Positions 51,034 to 59,170 of a stretch of DNA of 64,000 nt are shown piece by piece. The stretch is from VXNE01 sp963668365 (GTDB lineage Bacteria; Pseudomonadota; Gammaproteobacteria; Pseudomonadales; Azotimanducaceae): contig OY764266.1 of the NCBI GenBank assembly GCA_963668365.1, positions 4,588,001 to 4,652,000 of the forward strand, written 5' to 3'. Made by a program: the position numbers and the translations under genes. A model generated the notes under the pieces. The model was not told where the DNA came from. It saw only the letters and a program-made list of their open reading frames with translations, and did no database searches. Numbering within the stretch: position 1 is the first letter of the stretch; each line of letters starts with the position of its first letter.

Positions 51034-51384
51034 TCAGGCGTAGCCGCCATCCAGAACCTGATCCAGATAGGCATGCACCATGTCGGCTTTCCCGTCCCGC
51101 ACGAGTTGGCATGGGGTCATGCCTGCAAAGCCGGGCAGGGGTTCGGATCGGAACCAGGCGTAGGCAATCAATTCCGAGCCCAGCTCTGCATCCACTCGAT
51201 TGAGAATCTCCAGCATCTGGCGCAATCGCATTTGGGTCTTCAGTGCACCGACGCGGGAGCCCCGCGAGAGGGCGTCCCGGCTTAGCCCCAATGTGCCAGC
51301 AATTTCGACCTTCGTCGTCTTTAGTCCCGTGGCCACCGCATTGGGCGAGAAGCCTATGTCTGTGGCGAAATCCTGGAGTCGCAT
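51034..51384 (-). CDS. Xre/MbcA/ParS-type antitoxin (second module)
   Basis: 116 aa with an N-terminal Xre-like HTH (AVATGLKTTKVEIAGTLGLSRDALS) and the short C-terminal neutralising domain: MLEILNRVDAELG, AYAWFRSEPLPGFAGMTPCQLVRDG and VHAYLDQVLDGGYA. The last two blocks are typical of the group. The ATG at 51384 is used; an in-frame GTG at 51405 is possible and would lie only about 6 bases from the predicted transcription start. Confidence 0.82.
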   Translation of the reverse strand: MRLQDFATDIGFSPNAVATGLKTTKVEIAGTLGLSRDALSRGSRVGALKTQMRLRQMLEILNRVDAELGSELIAYAWFRSEPLPGFAGMTPCQLVRDGKADMVHAYLDQVLDGGYA

Positions 51385-51417
51385 GGCTATGCCACAATTA
51401 TTCACTCGTATTTCGTC

Positions 51418-51445
51418 ATAGTATAAGTCAACTTCTTTGTGTCAA
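51418..51445 (-). promoter_or_regulatory. Promoter of the Xre-RES-NERD operon
   Basis: On the minus strand TTGACA (51445-51440), 16-base spacer, TACTAT (51423-51418). The -35 sequence GTTGAC is repeated directly 14 bases later within the spacer, in an AT-rich setting, which suggests tandem operator half-sites. The rest of 51406-51652 contains no gene. Confidence 0.62.
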
Positions 51446-51652
51446 CCTATTTTTCGCCCTAAGGCTTCCCTCGCAACCAACCGCAAGGCCGACAACGGTC
51501 AAGCGCGACGACGCCGCACACACCGCCTTAGTGCGGTGTCGAGCGGACAACCGACTATTCACCATGCACGAACATGATGTATGTTTCTTGCAGATCGCTG
51601 TTCGGGCAAATTCAACGGCCCGGGTTACGTAGGCAATCATGGGAAACAGCAC

Positions 51653-52027
51653 ATGAAAGATGACCAACGGCCGACCTTCGCGGTCGGACACATGAGAATG
51701 GCGGTTTCAGATGTCGGGGACGCGTATCACTTTTTCGTCCGCCACGGGATGCGCGAGATCCTGGAACGCGACGATTTTGCGATCCTTGAACTGCGCGGCG
51801 GCACGCACCTGATACTCAACAAGACCGAGGAACCCATCCCCCAAGGCCAACGCGCGCCGTTCGATCTGATGGTCGACGATGTCGACGCCGTGTACCAGGG
51901 GTTCGTCGAGGACGGTATCGAAGCAACGCCGATCGAGCGCGGCAGAATCCACGACTCTTTCGAGGTCAAGGGACCGTCGGGTTACACCATCCCGATCAAT
52001 TCGTCGCACGTCGCGGGCGTCGTTTGA
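51653..52027 (+). CDS. VOC-superfamily (glyoxalase-like) protein
   Basis: 124 aa single-domain vicinal-oxygen-chelate protein: TFAVGHMRMAVSDVGDAYHFF, then the GMREILERDDFAILELRGGTHLIL segment, FDLMVDDVDAVYQGFVEDG and FEVKGPSGYTIPINSSH (listed as blocks). Metal ligands are plausible at His in VGHMRM and the Glu/His of ELRGGTHL. The start is ATG 51653. The substrate is unknown. It lies between the second RES-Xre module and the split VapB gene. Confidence 0.78.
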   Translation: MKDDQRPTFAVGHMRMAVSDVGDAYHFFVRHGMREILERDDFAILELRGGTHLILNKTEEPIPQGQRAPFDLMVDDVDAVYQGFVEDGIEATPIERGRIHDSFEVKGPSGYTIPINSSHVAGVV

Positions 52028-52076
52028 CGCCGGGTTCGCCGCATGAGGTAGCGGCGGACTGATTTTGACCTGGCGA

Positions 52077-52177
52077 TCAACCGCCGCGATCTTCGTACGC
52101 GGATTCGCGAATCCGCGCCCACTCGGCGTCTCGATAGAGAGGTTGCAGGCCTCGGCCGCCCACAGACGCATCCCTTA
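52077..52177 (-). pseudogene. VapB-type antitoxin, 3' part, beyond the ISAzo13 element
   Basis: The minus strand from the TTA duplication (52175-52177) reads on as RDASVGGRGLQPLYRDAEW and ARIRESAYEDRGG, then TGA. This is the conserved C-terminal tail of DUF2191-type VapB antitoxins, which binds the PIN toxin. It is continuous in frame with the 5' part at 53486-53633 once the element and one TTA copy are removed. No PIN toxin gene follows; VOC coding sequence starts within 50 bases. Confidence 0.85.
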
Positions 52178-53488
52178 GGGCTCTCGCCAAAATAGAATGT
52201 CCGATATGATCGGCGTTTGTTATGCTGTCGGCGATGGCTGGTTTGACGCAAGCGGCGGTGACGGAGGCGTTGCGGGGGAAGTACGCGGTGTTGGGGCCGC
52301 TGCTGGATGAGCGCACGCGTCGGCTGTGGGCGGCGGCGGAGGCGCGGGCCATCGGGCGTGGCGGCGTGACGCGCGTCGCCGAGGCGACGGGGATGTCGCG
52401 GGTCACGGTGCGCGCGGGGTTGCGGGAGCTGGACGCGGGGGCGGCGCCGGTGGGGGCCGCGCGGCAGCGCCGTCCGGGCGGCGGCCGCAAGACGCTGACG
52501 GCGCGGGACGCGGGCCTGGTGGACGCGCTGGAGCGGGAACTCGAGCCGGTGACGCGGGGCGACCCGACCGGCCCGTTGCGCTGGACCTGCAGCAGCGCGG
52601 CGCGGTTGGCGCGACGGTTGCGGGACGCGGGGCATCCGGTCAGCGAGCGCACGGTGAATCGCCTGCTGCACGAACTGGGCTACAGCCTGCAGGCCAACCG
52701 CAAGACGCTCGAAGGACGCCAGCATCCGGACCGCGACGCGCAGTTCCGGCGCATCGACCGACGCGTGCGGGCGTTCCAGCGCCTGGGGCAGCCGGTGGTG
52801 TCGGTGGACACGAAGAAGAAGGAGCTGGTCGGCCCGTACCGCAACGGCGGCAGGGAATGGCGTCCGAAGGGACGCCCCGAGGAGGTGAAGGTGCATGACT
52901 TCATCGACCGGGACCTCGGCAAGGCGATTCCGTACGGGGTGTACGACCTGACGGCCAACGCCGGCTGGGTGGGCGTCGGCGTGGACCACGACACCTCGGA
53001 GTTCGCGGTGGCGACGCTGCGGCGCTGGTGGCGGCAGATGGGTCGCCACGCCTACCCGGAGGCCCGCCGCCTGCTGGTCACGGCGGACGGCGGCGGTTCC
53101 AACGGCAGCCGTTCGCGCCTGTGGAAGTACGAGCTGCAGCAGCTGGCCGACACCCTCGGGCTGCGCATCTCGGTGTGTCACTTCCCGCCGGGCACCAGCA
53201 AGTGGAACAAGATCGAGCATCGCATGTTCTGCCACATCACCCAGAACTGGCGCGGCCGGCCGCTGGTGAGCCACGAGGTCGTGGTCAACCTGATCGGCGC
53301 AACGACCACCAGGGAGGGCCTGGCGATCCGCTCCGAACTCGACGAAGGCCAATACCCGACCGGCCGCCAGATCACCGACGCGCAGATGAACAACCTCGCC
53401 ATCAAGCGCGACCCCTTCCATGGCGAGTGGAACTACAGCCTCTTGCCAAACACCATGAACGGATAGATTAATTTGGCGAGCTTCCTTA
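52175..53488 (+). mobile_element. ISAzo13-family insertion sequence in a vapB-type gene
   Basis: The element spans 52178-53485 (1308 bp). Imperfect terminal inverted repeats read inward as GGGCTCTCGCCAAAATAGAA (left) and GGAAGCTCGCCAAATTAAT (right), sharing CTCGCCAAA. The 3-bp target TTA is duplicated at 52175-52177 and 53486-53488. It carries one complete transposase gene, and its coding sequence is distinctly more GC-rich than the DNA to the left of it. Exact excision reconstructs the antitoxin frame, confirming the boundaries. Confidence 0.85.
52222..53466 (+). CDS. ISAzo13-family transposase
   Basis: 414 aa (401-410 if a later start is used). The N-terminal helix-turn-helix region (VTRVAEATGMSRVTVRAGLREL) is followed by the catalytic domain. 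DDE residues are in VSVDTKKKELVGPY (first Asp), VTADGGGSNGSRS (second Asp) and SKWNKIEHRMF (Glu), the ISAzo13 pattern. It appears undamaged. The start at 52222 gives MLSAMAGLTQ; the ATG at 52234 (MAGLTQ) is equally plausible. Confidence 0.92.
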   Translation: MLSAMAGLTQAAVTEALRGKYAVLGPLLDERTRRLWAAAEARAIGRGGVTRVAEATGMSRVTVRAGLRELDAGAAPVGAARQRRPGGGRKTLTARDAGLVDALERELEPVTRGDPTGPLRWTCSSAARLARRLRDAGHPVSERTVNRLLHELGYSLQANRKTLEGRQHPDRDAQFRRIDRRVRAFQRLGQPVVSVDTKKKELVGPYRNGGREWRPKGRPEEVKVHDFIDRDLGKAIPYGVYDLTANAGWVGVGVDHDTSEFAVATLRRWWRQMGRHAYPEARRLLVTADGGGSNGSRSRLWKYELQQLADTLGLRISVCHFPPGTSKWNKIEHRMFCHITQNWRGRPLVSHEVVVNLIGATTTREGLAIRSELDEGQYPTGRQITDAQMNNLAIKRDPFHGEWNYSLLPNTMNG

Positions 53489-53633
53489 GTTCGAAGCGTT
53501 CTCGTCGGCTATCGGCTCGCAGCACTACGCGTAAGCCACGCTCCATCAGCAAGCGCAGCGTAATGTTCGCCCTTGCTGCGAAGGTCCTCGCCTTCCTCAC
53601 AAGGTCATCGGCAGTCTTGATCGTTGTCTTCAA
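53486..53633 (-). pseudogene. VapB-type antitoxin, 5' part, interrupted by the ISAzo13 element
   Basis: From a TTG at 53633 the frame reads KTTIKTADDLVRKARTFAAR and ANITLRLLMERGLRVVLRAD, ending FELR at the insertion point. This is a ribbon-helix-helix-like VapB antitoxin N-terminus (the KTT-D/E-L-x-x-KA pattern). Joined to 52177-52077 it gives an 81 aa protein of the family's normal size. With its C-terminal toxin-binding tail displaced, the protein made now would end in element-derived residues. Confidence 0.82.
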
Positions 53634-53676
53634 TGCTGTTCGGTTGAATATGGGCAGCGACCCTATTCTGATATTG

Positions 53677-54324
53677 CTACGTCGGCGTATCAACCGCGCA
53701 CAACTTCAGAAATCGCTGCTTCAGAGCCTCGGTCATGTTCGCGAAGTCCGGGACACCCATGCCGGTGACCGGCAGGTCGGCGAACTCGGGCGAAGGCTTC
53801 TGGAGCTTCGCCGCCACGTTGTGCAGCCCGCCGCCTTCTTCGTAACCGGTGCCGCCCTCTTCGTAGGCAGACCGAATCAGCGCGGCGCGTATCTCTTCGG
53901 GCCACGTGTGTGGGCGGTGGTGCGTCACGAGCTCAAGAGATTGGCCCAGGTATTCCTCTATCGCGCGGTACATTGCCTGTTGGTCCGCCTGGCGCCGCCG
54001 CCCGCCTTCGCTACCGTATTGCCTGCCGGACTGATTGCAGATCGCCGCCCAGCGCGCGGTGATATGAAAGCCCGGTGTTCCGAGACACTCCGCCGGCGCG
54101 CCGTCGCCGGCGCTGATCTCTCCGTCCTTGACCAGGATGTAATACCCCGCCACTTCCCGTCCCTCGGGCATCAATCTTTCCGGAAGATGCGTGTAGACCT
54201 CGCTGAATCCCCACGCCATGTCCGCCGGCAGATCGGCTTCGAGAAGCTGTTTGATACTCCAATCGGCGCACGCCTCGCACCAGTCCCTGGAACCGAATTC
54301 GCCGACAGGCTCCATATCGGACAT
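53677..54324 (-). CDS. Unrecognised soluble protein
   Basis: 215 aa, not recognised. It opens MSDMEPVGEFGSRDWCEACA with a CxxC near residue 16, has an amphipathic region (WGFSEVYTHLPERLMPEG), a beta-rich middle (VAGYYILVKDGEISAGDG, PGFHITARWAAICNQSG), and an Arg/Gln-rich helix (RRRQADQQAMYRAIEEYLGQS). It has no signal or membrane segment. GAGGAGG seven bases before the ATG at 54324 fixes the start. It is divergent from the binding-protein gene at 54393. Confidence 0.65.
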   Translation of the reverse strand: MSDMEPVGEFGSRDWCEACADWSIKQLLEADLPADMAWGFSEVYTHLPERLMPEGREVAGYYILVKDGEISAGDGAPAECLGTPGFHITARWAAICNQSGRQYGSEGGRRRQADQQAMYRAIEEYLGQSLELVTHHRPHTWPEEIRAALIRSAYEEGGTGYEEGGGLHNVAAKLQKPSPEFADLPVTGMGVPDFANMTEALKQRFLKLCAVDTPT

Positions 54325-54392
54325 GTTTGACCTCCTCGCCGGATAGTCGGCAGCATACGGCTTTCCACTCTTGCCTTCATCGAGGAGCTTCC

Positions 54393-55478
54393 ATGAAAAC
54401 GTCCCCGGCAGTACGCCGAACCCTCGCGCTCGCATGTCTTGCGCTCGCCGTCGGCGGGTCCGCAGAGACCCTGACGGTAGTGTCCTGGGGCGGCTCCTAC
54501 GAGCAGGCGAGCCGCAAGGCGATCCTCGAGCCGTTCTCGAAGGAAACAGGCATCGAGATTCGCGTCGAGGTATACAACGGCGGCCTGGCGCAGGTTCGCG
54601 CGCAGGTGGAAACCGGCAAGGTCTATTGGGATGTCGTCGATCTCGAGATGGCGGATGCGGCCCGGGGATGCGACGAGGGCCTGCTGGAGTACGTCGACCT
54701 CGACGAACTCGCGCCCGCTCCCGACGGCACGCCGGCGGAGGAGGACTTCTTCGAGGGGACGGTGACGGACTGCGGCGGCGGACTGCTGTTCTACTCGACG
54801 ATCTACGCTTACAACGCCGACAGCTTCCCCGGCGACAAGCCGTCCACCATCGACGACTTTTTCGATCCGGACCGTTTCCCCGGTCGCCGCGGCATGCGGC
54901 GGGCACCGCAGGTGAACCTGGAATTCGCACTGCTGGCCGACGGGGTACCGGTCGAAGAGGTCTACGACACGCTGGGCACTGCCGCCGGGATGAGCCGCGC
55001 ATTCCGCAAACTCGACACCATCAAGGACGACATTGTCTGGTGGGAGGCGGGGGCGCAACCTCCGCAAATGCTAGCCGACCGCGAGGTAGTGATGAGCACC
55101 GCCTACAACGGGCGCATCTTCAATGCCCAGATCGTCGAGAACCAGCCGTTCGTGGTGGTCTGGGACGGCCAGGTGCTCGATTCCGGCACCATGGGAATCG
55201 TCGCGGGAACGCCGAAACTCGCAGCAGCGCGCCAACTGGTGCGCTATGCGACGCGATCCGAGGTCCAGGCGGCCGTCGGCCGATACATCTCCTACAGCCC
55301 CGCCCGGCATTCCGGCACGGAACTCATCTCCACCCACCTGGCGACCGGGGTCGACATGGTGCCGCACATGCCGACCAGCCCCCAGAACATGCGGCGCGTT
55401 CTGTATAACGACTGGGAGTGGTGGAGCGACCGCGCAGACGATGTGAACGAACGCTTCAGCGCGTGGCTGGCGCGCTGA
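54393..55478 (+). CDS. Extracellular solute-binding protein, spermidine/putrescine type
   Basis: 361 aa periplasmic binding protein of an ABC importer. The signal peptide is KTSPAVRRTLALACLALAVGG cut near GSAETL (listed as two parts). The domain opens LTVVSWGGSYEQASRKAILEPF and includes WDVVDLEMADAARGCDEGLLE, YNADSFPGDKPSTIDDFFDP and WWSDRADDVNERFSAWL. This is the PotD/PotF-like pattern. GAGGAG precedes the ATG at 54393. No permease or ATPase gene lies beside it in the window. Confidence 0.86.
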   Translation: MKTSPAVRRTLALACLALAVGGSAETLTVVSWGGSYEQASRKAILEPFSKETGIEIRVEVYNGGLAQVRAQVETGKVYWDVVDLEMADAARGCDEGLLEYVDLDELAPAPDGTPAEEDFFEGTVTDCGGGLLFYSTIYAYNADSFPGDKPSTIDDFFDPDRFPGRRGMRRAPQVNLEFALLADGVPVEEVYDTLGTAAGMSRAFRKLDTIKDDIVWWEAGAQPPQMLADREVVMSTAYNGRIFNAQIVENQPFVVVWDGQVLDSGTMGIVAGTPKLAAARQLVRYATRSEVQAAVGRYISYSPARHSGTELISTHLATGVDMVPHMPTSPQNMRRVLYNDWEWWSDRADDVNERFSAWLAR

Positions 55479-55499
55479 CGACAAACCGCGGCGGAACGC

Positions 55500-58400
55500 T
55501 TAGAACCGGCCGAGGAACTCCAAGGCGATCCCGTTTCCGGCGCCCTGTCCGACGCTCCACTCCGTCGCCAGTCTCCAGGCGCGATCACCGAGCGCATACC
55601 GCACCCCGAACCGTGCGCCGCCGCTGTCGGAGCCGCCCGCAGCGACGTCCGCGAACGGCGTCGCCAAGCCCCGGCGCAGCGCGATGCCGTAGCCGAGCCG
55701 GAACTCGGACGTCCAGTCGCGATTCGCGCCCGGCGGGACTCCCGCCCTCGCGAACCAGGGCGCCATGCCGTCCGTCCCGCCGAAGCGCGGGCGGTCCGCC
55801 CCGCGCCGCCACGCCAGCGACGCCCGCCATCCCGTCTCGTCCGGCTTCGGCAAGATCGAGACGCTCAGGTTCGCGCCGCGCTCCCGGACATCCTCGTCCG
55901 AGTGCCAGGCCAGCGCCCGAATCCCGGCATCGAGGCCGAGACGCAGCGGGAAGTTCCGGAAGCGCACGCCCGCCGCCAGTTCCAGACCCGCTCCCGTGAT
56001 CCCGTCGCCCCAATCCCCGCGGGCGAACGCCCGCGCGAAACTCGACAGCGAACATCGGCAACCCGGCGGCACGACCCCCGAGGCCTCCAGTCCGATCCTG
56101 GCCTGCCCGACGCGCACGGAGCGGTCGCCGACCGGCCCGGGGGCGTCCCCCGTCGTCAGATCCAGCATGCCGACCTCCTCCATGATCGACAGCGCGACCC
56201 GCTCCCCGCGAGCGAACGGATGCCGGCCACCCGCGGCCGCCAGGCGCATCGACAGGTCGGTCTCGACGCGGTGGCCGCTCTCGCAGCGCTCCGCGGACAT
56301 TTCTCCGCCGCCCGCCCCCAATGTCGCCCAGACCCATCCCGCGCCCACCCGACGCCCCGCGTAGGGATGCGCGCTCGTCAAATCGGCGTTGATCGTCCCG
56401 TCGCCGCCACCGGCCCCGCCGCAGGCGTCCGCCGAGCGCTCGAAGCGGTAGTCCGCCTCCGCCGCGCCGCGCGCCACGGAGATGCCAGCCAGCCAGTCGC
56501 CGCGCCGGGCGTCGGTGCCCAAGTGAACCGACGTGATCGTGCCGTCGTGCGAATCGCCGTCCGTCCCCGATTCGAACCCGCGCACGTCGCCGCGTCCCCA
56601 CACCGACCACCCCGTCCCCGCCGTAGCAGACCGCCCCGAGTCGAGCGAGAACGAGAACGGAGCCATGCCGCGCCGGTGGGCGGGGCTCGTCGTTGCGGGC
56701 CGGTCGCCGACGGGATACCCGGACTCGAAGAGTCCCCCCGCATCCCATTCGTCGAATCGGACGCCGTGCGATGACGGGGCGGGCCAACGGTTTCCGACAA
56801 CCGCTCGCGCATGCGAATCCGCCCGCTCTTCGCCGCTGGTGTCGTCCATCGATGTGATCGGCTCCGAGAAGCGGTCCCGAACCGATCCGGTCACGCTGGT
56901 CAGCACCACCCGGCCGATCGACGCCAGCGCCGACCCAATCGCCTCGATCTCAGCGGGATCCGTCACCACGCGCACCCTGACCGCGCTTTCGACCGAACCT
57001 GCGGCGTTGCCGGCGGTCACCGTCACCGAGGACTCGCCTTCGGACACCGGGGCGACGGTCAGACGGCTCCCGGCGAGCGCGGCCGTCGCCACCTCCGGCG
57101 TCGACGATGTCGCGGAAAACCGCAGTTCGTCCCCGCCGAAGTACTCCGCGAGGTCCAGCTCGTAGGGAACGCCCCCGACGCAGAGCATCGCCGGCGGCAA
57201 CTGTCCCGCCAATGTCGGCGGCGCCAAGTCGTCGTCGCGGATCGTGCCGGTGGCGGAAACATCCGCCGCCGTCGCGTTGACCAACGCCGACAGCGACAGT
57301 TCGAAGGTCTCTTCGTCCGCCTCGTGCGCGGCGTCGTCGAGAATCGCCACACGGACTGTCCGGGACACGTCGCCCGGCGCGAACACTAGCGTCCCCGCTG
57401 CCGCCTCGTAGTCGCTGCCCGCCGTCGCGGAGCCGTCCGCCGTCGCGTAGGACGCCGACACCTCGTTCCCGCTCGGCGCGCTCAGGGTCACCTCGAACTC
57501 CAGCGCCCCCACGCTCTCGTCGCCCGCCGCGTCCGTCGCGGACAGCGCGGGCGGCTCGTCGTCGTCGCGGATCGTGCCGAGCGCCATTCCCCGGCCGAGC
57601 GTCGCGCCGCGCGGATCCGAAAGGATCAGGGCGAACCGCTCGTCCGGCTCGTCCATGCCGTCACCGAGAAGCGGGACACGGATCGTCCGCGACGCCTCGC
57701 CCGGCGCGAACGCCAGAGTCCCCGACGCCGCCTCGTAATCGAAACCAGCCTCCGCCGCCGGACCCGCGAGCCCGACCGGGTCCGCCGTCGCATAGCTCAC
57801 CGTCACGTCCGCCGCGCCTGGACCATCCAGCATCACCTCGAACCGCACTTCGCCCGCGCTCTCGACCGCCTCCGCATCGGCGATCGCCAGAACGCGGATC
57901 GATTTCTCATCCTCGTCCGTCAGCGTCACCGTCGCCGGCGTCACCGGAAGGTCCGACGACCCCGCCAGCGTCAGCGTCTCGTCCGCCTCGTCCGCGCCGT
58001 CGTCCTCCGGAACCAGCGCGAAACTCCCGCTCCCGCTCGTCGCGCCCGCCGCTATCACCACGTCGAAGGCCGGAACCGCCGCGAAGCCGACCGCCCCCGC
58101 CGCCCCGCTCCCCGTCACCGTCACCGTCACCGTCGTCGCCGCCGTCCGCGCGCCGCCGTCCAGCGACGCCGTCACCTCCACCTCCGTCGAACCCGCGCCC
58201 TCCGACACCGCCGACGGCGTCGCCGACAGCGCGATCTCGGTCGAAGCCACCACGTCGTCATTCAGTATCGTGCCGCAATCGCAGCATTGACCGCCGGACC
58301 CGAACGCGCAAGCCGACCACGGACACGTCGCCGCAGTCTCTGAGCGAGGCACGAAAAACGCGTTGATAGGATCCCTCAGCGTCACCACCACAGCCTCGTC

Positions 58401-59120
58401 CGGCTCGACGTCGCTATCGTCAACCACCGAAATACTAATGGTCTTCGAAGTCTCGCCCGGCGCGAACGTCAGCCTTCCGGACTTGGCCACGAAGTCGGTT
58501 CCGGCTTCGGCCAGGGCTAGCGCCGGTGGATCCTCTGGATCGAAATCTTCCGTGAGGTAGAACACCCTGACGGTCGCGGCGACTGCCCTCGTGAGCGTCA
58601 CGTCGTAAATCAGAGGCGAACCCTCGACCACCTCCCTTCCGCGGATCGTCAGGTTCGGCGCTACTTCGGTTTCTTCGATCGTACCCGTTGCGGTCCCGAC
58701 ATCCACATCCACGGTCGCCCCGACCGCGCCGGACAGCGTCATGGTGAACGTCTCGATACCCTCGAACCGGTCGTCGTCCAGCACTGCGACGGAGACCGAC
58801 TTGCTGGTGTCTCCGGGCGCGAAGGTCAGCGTCCCGCTCGCAGCCGTGTAGTCTTCCCCGGCCTTTGCGGTCTTGTCCGCGGTGGCATAATCCACCGTCA
58901 CCTGGCTGCCGCTCGCCGCGTCGAGCACGACCTCGAACAGCATGCTGTCGTTTCTGTCCTCGTTGGCCCTGGGATTGGTGTCCTTGAAGGACAGCGCCGG
59001 CAATGTCTGGGCGAAAACCGGCAGGACCGCGGCACCCGACAGCACAAGCGCCAGGCAACAACGCCATCCGGCTCGCCGGGCTTCTGAGCCAACTGCGCTG
59101 CGGGGCGCCAGCGCCTTCAT
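55500..59120 (-). CDS. Calx-beta repeat surface protein with C-terminal beta-barrel-like domain
   Basis: 1206 aa exported protein. The signal peptide runs through CCLALVLSGAAVLPVFAQ. At least five Calx-beta repeats follow, each with DYATAD, AGxDYxAASGTLxFAPG, a DDxxxExxExF stretch and GTIxDDD endings. One repeat carries a five-Cys insert (TCPWSACAFGSGGQCCDCG). A cadherin-like segment (LPPAMLCVGGVPYELDLAEYFG) precedes a roughly 370 aa C-terminal part. That part alternates hydrophobic residues and ends in Phe (LEFLGRF), as in autotransporter barrels. It follows ilvD by 50 bases. Confidence 0.82.
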   Translation of the reverse strand: MKALAPRSAVGSEARRAGWRCCLALVLSGAAVLPVFAQTLPALSFKDTNPRANEDRNDSMLFEVVLDAASGSQVTVDYATADKTAKAGEDYTAASGTLTFAPGDTSKSVSVAVLDDDRFEGIETFTMTLSGAVGATVDVDVGTATGTIEETEVAPNLTIRGREVVEGSPLIYDVTLTRAVAATVRVFYLTEDFDPEDPPALALAEAGTDFVAKSGRLTFAPGETSKTISISVVDDSDVEPDEAVVVTLRDPINAFFVPRSETAATCPWSACAFGSGGQCCDCGTILNDDVVASTEIALSATPSAVSEGAGSTEVEVTASLDGGARTAATTVTVTVTGSGAAGAVGFAAVPAFDVVIAAGATSGSGSFALVPEDDGADEADETLTLAGSSDLPVTPATVTLTDEDEKSIRVLAIADAEAVESAGEVRFEVMLDGPGAADVTVSYATADPVGLAGPAAEAGFDYEAASGTLAFAPGEASRTIRVPLLGDGMDEPDERFALILSDPRGATLGRGMALGTIRDDDEPPALSATDAAGDESVGALEFEVTLSAPSGNEVSASYATADGSATAGSDYEAAAGTLVFAPGDVSRTVRVAILDDAAHEADEETFELSLSALVNATAADVSATGTIRDDDLAPPTLAGQLPPAMLCVGGVPYELDLAEYFGGDELRFSATSSTPEVATAALAGSRLTVAPVSEGESSVTVTAGNAAGSVESAVRVRVVTDPAEIEAIGSALASIGRVVLTSVTGSVRDRFSEPITSMDDTSGEERADSHARAVVGNRWPAPSSHGVRFDEWDAGGLFESGYPVGDRPATTSPAHRRGMAPFSFSLDSGRSATAGTGWSVWGRGDVRGFESGTDGDSHDGTITSVHLGTDARRGDWLAGISVARGAAEADYRFERSADACGGAGGGDGTINADLTSAHPYAGRRVGAGWVWATLGAGGGEMSAERCESGHRVETDLSMRLAAAGGRHPFARGERVALSIMEEVGMLDLTTGDAPGPVGDRSVRVGQARIGLEASGVVPPGCRCSLSSFARAFARGDWGDGITGAGLELAAGVRFRNFPLRLGLDAGIRALAWHSDEDVRERGANLSVSILPKPDETGWRASLAWRRGADRPRFGGTDGMAPWFARAGVPPGANRDWTSEFRLGYGIALRRGLATPFADVAAGGSDSGGARFGVRYALGDRAWRLATEWSVGQGAGNGIALEFLGRF

Positions 59121-59170
59121 TTTCGCAATCGCTTCGTCGCGGAACCGTTCATGAGATGAAGTCGACGATA

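Noticed and set aside
55585..56787. Additional frames of 290-400 codons within the Calx-beta gene
   Set aside because: They are shadows of the repeat protein with Arg/Pro-rich composition and no ribosome site.
55500..59120. CRISPR-like or tandem DNA repeat array in the Calx-beta gene
   Set aside because: The periodicity is at protein level (about 100-residue domains), with diverged DNA and no spacer structure.
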